A stretch of DNA of 64,000 nucleotides from an uncultured Spirochaetales bacterium (lineage in GTDB: Bacteria > Spirochaetota > Spirochaetia > Sphaerochaetales > Sphaerochaetaceae). This document shows, piece by piece, positions 58,927-64,000 of this stretch. Position 1 is the first letter of the stretch, and every line of letters starts with the position of its first letter. The position numbers and the translations under genes are program-made. The notes below the pieces were generated by a model. That model saw nothing but the letters and a program-made list of their open reading frames with translations, did not search any database and was not told where the DNA came from. The DNA lies in assembly GCA_949285785.1 (NCBI GenBank), contig CASEAG010000039.1, positions 1 to 64,000 of the forward strand. The letters run 5' to 3'.

Positions 58927-61038
58927 ATGGAACCCAGACACAATGAGTATTTGGAGAGGATCTATTCAGGCTTCCTCGGTATGAACATAGGCATCAGGCT
59001 CGGTGCCCCCGTGGAGCCGACGATCTGGACAAGCGATCGCATCGAGCGCTTCTATGGCGACATCACGGACTATGTGAAGCCGTTCAGGAACTTCGCCGCG
59101 GATGATGATGCCAACGGTCCCGTCTTCTTCCTTCGCGCTCTCGATGACGGTGCGATGGACAGGCCGTTGGAGCCGGGAGACGTCGCCGAGGCTTGGCTGA
59201 ACTATGCCAGGGAGGGCATCGGAATGTTCTGGTGGGGGGGATATGGCGTAAGCACAGAGCATACAGCATACCTGAATCTGAAGAACGGCATCAAAGCTCC
59301 GGCATCCGGATCCGTCAAGGTCAACGGCAGGATCATGGCGGAGCAGATCGGTGGTCAGATCTTCATAGACACCTGGGGGCTAGTCTGTCCAGGAGACCCT
59401 GCCCGGGCTGCACGCTACGCCCGGATTGCGGCAAGCGTATCCCATGACGGAAACGCCCTGGAGGGCGCGGCGTTCATCGCCGCCTGCATCGCCGAGGCAT
59501 TCTGTACAGATGACGTCGATAGCATCATCGAGAAGGGACTTTCGTTGATCGATCCGGAATGTGACTACGCCAAGGTCGTCAACGCCGTGATCGGATTCCA
59601 TTCCAGTAACCCCGGTTCCTGGAGGAAATGTCTGAAGTTCCTGCAGGATGAATGGGGATATGACAAATGGCCGGGCGCCTGCCATATCATCCCGAACGCA
59701 GGCGTGTGCATCATGGCAATGCTCTATGGACGCACATTCTCCAGGACGGTGGAGATCGCCACGATGGCCGGATGGGATACCGACTGCAATGCAGGAAACG
59801 TCGGTACGATCATGGGCGTTGCCAATGGTCTTGAAGATATTCCTGATCACTACAGGAAGCCGGTCAACGATGCAATCGTACTCTCCGGCATATCCGGCTA
59901 CCTGAACATCCTGGACATTCCGACATACGCAAGGAAGCTGGCAGAGACCGCTCTCAGACTGAAGGGGGAGCCCGTCCCAGAGGAACTGACCGTCGACGAG
60001 AAGGTCGTCGACTTCGACTTCTCCCTTCCCGGATCAACGCATTGCATGCGCGTCTCGAACGAGTTTCTGTGCCGCATAAGGCATGTCGATGGACAAGGTA
60101 CTGATGGCAAGGGCGCACTCGAGGTCCTCTTCGACCGTGGTACGAGGGGTGATGTGTCCCGCATCTACTACAAGCCGTTCTACCGTAGAGCGGACTTTGA
60201 CGATGAACGCTATCAGCCGGTGTTCTCTCCAAGGGTATATCCTGGCCAGCATGTCAGCATGAAGGTGCGTTTCGATCGGTTGAACGGTGAGAGTGTGATT
60301 CTCTCTCCCTACGTGAGGAATACGCTCACAGGGGAGCTTGTGTTCCTTGGTGGCGAGGTGTACCGTGACGACAAATGGCATGAGATCGAGTTCGACATTC
60401 CATCTGATGACGATAGGATTTCCGGTGCCATGATCGACGAGGTTGGACTTCAGTTCGAGGCGAATTCTCCGGCTAAGACGAAGGACCTTGGCTGTTTCTA
60501 TATCGATTACCTTCGCATCACGGGAAAGGGCAGATACACAATCGATGTCTCACGGCAGAAGAAGGAGTTTTCATCGATAATCCCGTTCAGCCACAACCAC
60601 GGTTCCTGGGAGATCAGGGACTCTAGAATACAGGCCATGTGCCTGGACCACTGCGAGGCGATGACCGGCAACTACTTCATGAGCGACGTCGAGGTCCATG
60701 GCAGCATCATGGTCCACAACGGAGGCGGCGCATTCATGTCCGTGCGAGTGCAGGGTGCCAGGCGCGGCTACTACGCCGGACTGGTTGCCGACGGGATCGC
60801 AATCATGAAGAACTGCGGCGACAGAGGACTCGTTACGCTTGCACACCTTCCTTTCGACTGGCGGGAGGAGACGGAGTACGACATCATGTTCAGGGCTGTC
60901 GGGGACAGTCTGAGCGCCAGTGTTGGCGGCCGGCTGATCGAGGCTGTCGATCCGGAGTATGGATACGGCATGGTGGGATACGCCATGTACAATGGAGGAC
61001 GATGTGCATTCGGCGATCTTGGCGTCGAGGAGCTTTGA
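58927..61038 (+). CDS. ADP-ribosylglycohydrolase-family protein with C-terminal beta-sandwich domain
   Basis: A 703-residue protein. Residues 1-350 are an ADP-ribosylglycohydrolase (ARH/DraG) fold of the variant kind. The usual GDxxG start is GFLGMNIGIRLGAPVEP, FAADDDANGPVFFLRAL holds the acidic cluster, and MAGWDTDCNAGNVGTIMG is the second metal block. Residues about 370-703 look like one or two jelly-roll domains, as in carbohydrate-binding proteins (HDWHEIEFDIP-like strands, SVRVQGARRGYYAGLVADG). AAAGGAG lies 13 nt before ATG 58927. No signal peptide, so it acts in the cytoplasm on what the transporter brings in. The substrate is probably a glycoside rather than a modified protein; that is inference. 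Confidence 0.8.
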   Translation: MEPRHNEYLERIYSGFLGMNIGIRLGAPVEPTIWTSDRIERFYGDITDYVKPFRNFAADDDANGPVFFLRALDDGAMDRPLEPGDVAEAWLNYAREGIGMFWWGGYGVSTEHTAYLNLKNGIKAPASGSVKVNGRIMAEQIGGQIFIDTWGLVCPGDPARAARYARIAASVSHDGNALEGAAFIAACIAEAFCTDDVDSIIEKGLSLIDPECDYAKVVNAVIGFHSSNPGSWRKCLKFLQDEWGYDKWPGACHIIPNAGVCIMAMLYGRTFSRTVEIATMAGWDTDCNAGNVGTIMGVANGLEDIPDHYRKPVNDAIVLSGISGYLNILDIPTYARKLAETALRLKGEPVPEELTVDEKVVDFDFSLPGSTHCMRVSNEFLCRIRHVDGQGTDGKGALEVLFDRGTRGDVSRIYYKPFYRRADFDDERYQPVFSPRVYPGQHVSMKVRFDRLNGESVILSPYVRNTLTGELVFLGGEVYRDDKWHEIEFDIPSDDDRISGAMIDEVGLQFEANSPAKTKDLGCFYIDYLRITGKGRYTIDVSRQKKEFSSIIPFSHNHGSWEIRDSRIQAMCLDHCEAMTGNYFMSDVEVHGSIMVHNGGGAFMSVRVQGARRGYYAGLVADGIAIMKNCGDRGLVTLAHLPFDWREETEYDIMFRAVGDSLSASVGGRLIEAVDPEYGYGMVGYAMYNGGRCAFGDLGVEEL

Positions 61039-61053
61039 CGAGTGGAGGATATG

Positions 61054-62031
61054 ATGAAAAGCATTGCACAGATGAACAGGAACGAGATCGAGAAGAGGGC
61101 GGTAGGCTGCATGGTCGGCCTTGCGATAGGCGATTCCTTCGGTGATGCCGCAAGGATGCAGGACAACAGGTCAAATTATCAGATCACGACGGATTTCAAC
61201 AGCGGGGCATCATGGAGTACCGATGATACCGAGTTTGCTCTTCTCACGGCGAAGACCCTGATCAGATGCAAGGGTAGGCTGACCAGCGATGAGGTCGTGG
61301 CATCCTGGATGGAGGACGTCGTCGTGCAGGACGAGTACAAGAGGGGCGGGGCCAGCGAGAAGGCAGCTGCAGACAACCTCAGGAGGGGACTCCTCCCACC
61401 TCTTACTGGCAAGTTCAGCACGTTCAACATGAGCGATGGTACCGCTATGAGAATACCACCTGTGGGAATCGTGTGCGCAGGGCGCCCTGAAGACGCTGTC
61501 AGAATGGCCGAGACCGAGGCCTCGATCAGCCATTACGGTGAAGGCGTCTGGGGCGCACAGGCGGTTGCGGCAGCGGTTTCGGTCGCGATGGTGGATGGAA
61601 GCTGGCAGGAGATACTCGACGCGGCACTTGCCCCTATTCCTGAGGACAGCTGGCTGTACTACAACATGACACAGTCGCTTCGTCTGGTCGAAGAGGCACA
61701 TGGCGATCTGCTCGAGTGGTGGATGCCGGTGCACGACCTTCTTCGCTCAAGCCAGTGGGCTACCACCGCAGAGGCTGTACCTTCGGCATTCTGCGCTCTC
61801 GCACAGTGTCATGACGACTTCCGCTCCGGCGTTGTGCTGGCTGGAAACTTCGGCCGTGATGCCGATACCATTGGAGCCGTAGCAGGTGCCATCCTTGGTG
61901 CAAAGTACGGAATCGATGCGATTCCCGAGCGATGGATGCAGAAGGTGAGGTATCCCTCCGGAACATGTCTGCAATTCACCAGGGGAATCGATATAGTCGA
62001 CATTGGAAAGCAGCTGGCACAGCTAGTATAA
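61054..62031 (+). CDS. ADP-ribosylglycohydrolase-family protein, canonical motifs
   Basis: A 325-residue single-domain ARH/DraG family protein. It keeps the usual metal-binding set: GLAIGDSFGDAARMQ, WSTDDTEFALLTAKTLI (STDDT) and GNFGRDADTIGAVAGAILG (RDADT). Family enzymes cut N- or O-glycosidic bonds to ADP-ribose; bacterial operon-borne members often have other, unknown ribosyl substrates. GGAGG (61044-61048) is 5 nt before ATG 61054 (ATG 61051 is the alternative). It has little resemblance to its neighbour at 58927 beyond the fold, so the two probably act on different bonds or anomers. Confidence 0.88.
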   Translation: MKSIAQMNRNEIEKRAVGCMVGLAIGDSFGDAARMQDNRSNYQITTDFNSGASWSTDDTEFALLTAKTLIRCKGRLTSDEVVASWMEDVVVQDEYKRGGASEKAAADNLRRGLLPPLTGKFSTFNMSDGTAMRIPPVGIVCAGRPEDAVRMAETEASISHYGEGVWGAQAVAAAVSVAMVDGSWQEILDAALAPIPEDSWLYYNMTQSLRLVEEAHGDLLEWWMPVHDLLRSSQWATTAEAVPSAFCALAQCHDDFRSGVVLAGNFGRDADTIGAVAGAILGAKYGIDAIPERWMQKVRYPSGTCLQFTRGIDIVDIGKQLAQLV

Positions 62032-62043
62032 GGGAGGCTTGGC

Positions 62044-62931
62044 ATGTCAAAGGTGCTCTGTTTCGGATCTCTCAACATCGACCACGTCTACCGTGTTCCT
62101 CACATGGTCATGGAGGGCGAGACGCTTTCGTGCACTTCGCTCAGGACAAGCGCCGGAGGCAAGGGTGCGAACCAGAGCGCCGCCATGGCCCGTGCAGGTC
62201 TGGAGGTCTATCATGCCGGCAGGATAGGGACGGACGGCATGTTCCTGGTCGATCTGCTGGACGGCTATGGAGTCGACACCCGTTACATCGACACCACCTC
62301 CAGTGCGACCGGGAACGCCATCATACAGGTCGACGATGAGGGACGCAACTGCATAATGATCTATCCCGGAGGCAACAGGGAGATCACGAAGGAAATGGTC
62401 GACGCGGTGCTTTCCGATTTCTCGCAGGGCGACTGGCTGGTGCTCCAGAACGAGATCAACCTCGTCGACTATCTGATCACGTGCGCCAGCAGGTGCGGCA
62501 TGAGGATATGCCTCAATCCTGCGCCTTATGTGGATGAGGTGAAGAGCTTCCATCTCGACCTGGTGGACATCATATGCGTCAACGAGATCGAGGGCGCGGC
62601 GCTTGCCGGACTTCCTCTGAATGCCGGCTACGAGACGATACTCGAGACTCTGGTGGAGGCCCATCCGCACCCGCAGATACTCCTGACCGCAGGAAGCCAT
62701 GGGGCATATTACGGCTACCGCGACAGACGCGGGCGTGGATACATCGTGGACCTTCCCGTCAAGGACACGACCGCTGCCGGCGATACGTTCATCGGCTACT
62801 ATATCGCCTCGATAGAGCGTGGATACGATGTGGACGAAGCCCTTGCATATGCCTGCCGCGCCTCGTCGATCGCCGTGTCCAGAGAGGGGGCCATGCAGTC
62901 GATCCCCGCGGCGTCGGAGGTGTTCACATGA
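62044..62931 (+). CDS. rbsK: PfkB-family ribokinase
   Basis: Phosphorylates ribose (or a related sugar) to the 5-phosphate. A 295-residue protein with the two PfkB signatures: GGKGANQSAAMARAG near the front and DTTAAGDTFIGYYIAS, with the catalytic Asp, near the end. CFGSLNIDHVYRVPHMVMEGETLS is typical for ribokinase. It is the last gene of the run. It fits a pathway in which the glycohydrolases free ribose in the cytoplasm. Fructose or 2-deoxyribose cannot be excluded. Confidence 0.88.
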   Translation: MSKVLCFGSLNIDHVYRVPHMVMEGETLSCTSLRTSAGGKGANQSAAMARAGLEVYHAGRIGTDGMFLVDLLDGYGVDTRYIDTTSSATGNAIIQVDDEGRNCIMIYPGGNREITKEMVDAVLSDFSQGDWLVLQNEINLVDYLITCASRCGMRICLNPAPYVDEVKSFHLDLVDIICVNEIEGAALAGLPLNAGYETILETLVEAHPHPQILLTAGSHGAYYGYRDRRGRGYIVDLPVKDTTAAGDTFIGYYIASIERGYDVDEALAYACRASSIAVSREGAMQSIPAASEVFT

Positions 62932-63030
62932 CATGCATCCATCTTGCCTGATGCATGATGAGCGGCCTTCCGGAACCCGCTGGATGCGTCGAAACGTGCA
63001 TATGGAGCCGTCTCGGCATGCCTATGCGCA

Positions 63031-63059
63031 TTGAACAAATCACCGAAGGCGAATAACAT
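63031..63059 (+). promoter_or_regulatory. promoter of prs
   Basis: TTGAAC (63031-63036), a 17-nt spacer and TAACAT (63054-63059). The ATG follows 7 nt later and has no ribosome-binding site, so the transcript should be leaderless. This separates prs from the upstream operon. Confidence 0.5.
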
Positions 63060-63066
63060 TCTTCAC

Positions 63067-64000
63067 ATGAGCATCATCAAACCGCACAAGCTGGGGGTTA
63101 TTGCCGGCCCTGGCAGCGAGTATTTCACAGGCAAGGTCGTCAAGCACTTGAGAAGACTTTACATAGACCGCTATGAGAAGGTCTCCAAGGCACTCTCCAA
63201 GAGACACGAGATGACAGAGGCCGAGCTGCTGAAGCAGGTCACGCTCATCGATGATCTGGACAGCAAGAAGATCCCCACTGGCAAGCTGCCCAGCGCCTTC
63301 TACTGCCCGGACTTCACGATCAACGTGAAGTATACCCGCTTCGCCAACGGCGAGGAGAAGGCCGAGCTCATCGATCCGGTGCGAGGACTCAACGTATACA
63401 TCATCCACGACGTGTCCAACAGCGCTCCAATCAAGGTTGCAGGTCTCGATGAACCGCAGCCGATATCCATCAACGACCACCTGATGTTCCTGTTCACCAC
63501 GATCGACGCCGTCAAGCTCGCCGGCGCCGCCTCCATAACGCTGGTCCTTCCCACCTATCCGTATGCAAGACAGCACAAGAAGGCCGGACGCGAGGCGCTG
63601 ACCGCCAGCATGTTCGCCCGCTTCTGCGAGGGACTGGGCGTCGAGAGGATCATCACGCTCGACATACACTCGCGCGAGATCGAGAACGCGTTCTCCACAT
63701 GCCATCTGGAGAACCTCCACGGCTCCTACCAGACCCTGATCGCGCTCAGGAAGGTCATCGACCTGTCCGATCCGGACCTGGTCGTCGTGTCCCCGGACAC
63801 CGGCGCCGTCAGCCGCAACAAGTTCTACGCCCAGGGACTGCACAGGCCGCTGGCCATGCTCTACAAGGAGAGGGACTACTCAATCGTCAGCAAGGATGCC
63901 AAGAACAGCAACATCAAGAGCATCAACCTGCTTGGCGACGTCCGTGGCAAGACCGTCCTGATGGCCGACGACATGATAGCCACCGGAGGCACGATGATCA
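63067..64000 (+). CDS. prs: ribose-phosphate pyrophosphokinase (3' end outside window)
   Basis: Makes PRPP from ribose-5-phosphate and ATP. The visible 311 residues start MSIIKPHKLGVIAGPG. RFANGEEKAEL, VLPTYPYARQHKK (the PYxYARQ block), ITLDIHSREIENAF, VVSPDTGAV and VLMADDMIATGGTM (PRPP-binding loop) follow. About 45 extra residues (VVKHLRRLYIDRYEKVSKAL...) are inserted between the first strand and FANGE compared with the short bacterial enzyme; such a longer form occurs in some spirochaetes and related lineages. The gene runs off the window end. Confidence 0.92.
   Translation, partial: MSIIKPHKLGVIAGPGSEYFTGKVVKHLRRLYIDRYEKVSKALSKRHEMTEAELLKQVTLIDDLDSKKIPTGKLPSAFYCPDFTINVKYTRFANGEEKAELIDPVRGLNVYIIHDVSNSAPIKVAGLDEPQPISINDHLMFLFTTIDAVKLAGAASITLVLPTYPYARQHKKAGREALTASMFARFCEGLGVERIITLDIHSREIENAFSTCHLENLHGSYQTLIALRKVIDLSDPDLVVVSPDTGAVSRNKFYAQGLHRPLAMLYKERDYSIVSKDAKNSNIKSINLLGDVRGKTVLMADDMIATGGTMI

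Overview
The window is about 64 kb of a fairly GC-rich bacterial chromosome, densely coding on both strands. The best taxonomic clue is elongation factor G at 11.5 kb. Its G1 loop reads AHIDSGKTT and its switch region [14 protein letters not shown], which is the mitochondrial-type (spdEFG1-like) EF-G known from spirochaetes and a few other phyla, not the common AHIDAGKTT form. Spirochaete-style lipoproteins and solute-binding proteins, a coiled-coil gene coupled to mltG, and an anaerobic redox gene set fit a fermentative, probably host- or gut-associated spirochaete of the Sphaerochaeta/Treponema kind. This placement is inference. I found no tRNA, rRNA or CRISPR array.

0-9.8 kb is an accessory region that looks less GC-rich than the rest. 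It holds a 5'-truncated S41 protease, an orphan HipB-like regulator, a MazG-like pyrophosphohydrolase paired with a DUF2075 helicase/nuclease-like protein, a DUF4143 ATPase coupled to a SWIM zinc-finger protein, an RlmD-type rRNA methyltransferase, a 24-bp tandem repeat and a second DUF4143 ATPase. 9.8-37 kb is mostly housekeeping: HIT protein, fusA, flavin reductase, mnmA, nagB, a DUF5107 protein, the minus-strand operon trmJ-gdpD-DUF362-araC, an AI-2E transporter, mrp, NUDIX, SIMPL lipoprotein, FAD oxidoreductase, DUF3737, a DMT transporter, thrH, metK, dksA-like, a metallohydrolase, a DbpA-type RNA-binding protein, a coiled-coil protein, mltG and histidinol phosphatase.

36.4-45.6 kb has a minus-strand operon (GH36-like protein, gpsA, RluA-type synthase) divergent from a mutarotase-like gene. 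Two predicted outer-membrane proteins, lrgAB and a choloylglycine-hydrolase-like enzyme follow. Both catalytic aspartates of the GH36 protein are serines. 45.7-52.3 kb carries a four-part fusion (CoA-disulfide reductase, rhodanese, sirohaem sulfite-reductase half, ferredoxin), then a metal-chelate ABC transporter, a CbiK-like chelatase and a methyltransferase.

53.3-62.9 kb is the most novel-looking block. A divergent LacI-type repressor faces one run of eight genes: AtuA-like, DUF4387, two LplB/YtcP-type permeases, a solute-binding protein, two different ADP-ribosylglycohydrolase-family proteins and a ribokinase. I infer uptake and hydrolysis of a ribosyl- or other furanosyl-glycoside, with ribose going to ribose-5-phosphate. 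The PRPP synthetase gene follows and is cut by the window end.

Across the window several genes have a -10-like hexamer 6-8 nt before the ATG and no Shine-Dalgarno sequence. This suggests that leaderless transcripts are common in this organism. Genes inside operons usually have clear GGAGG-type sites.
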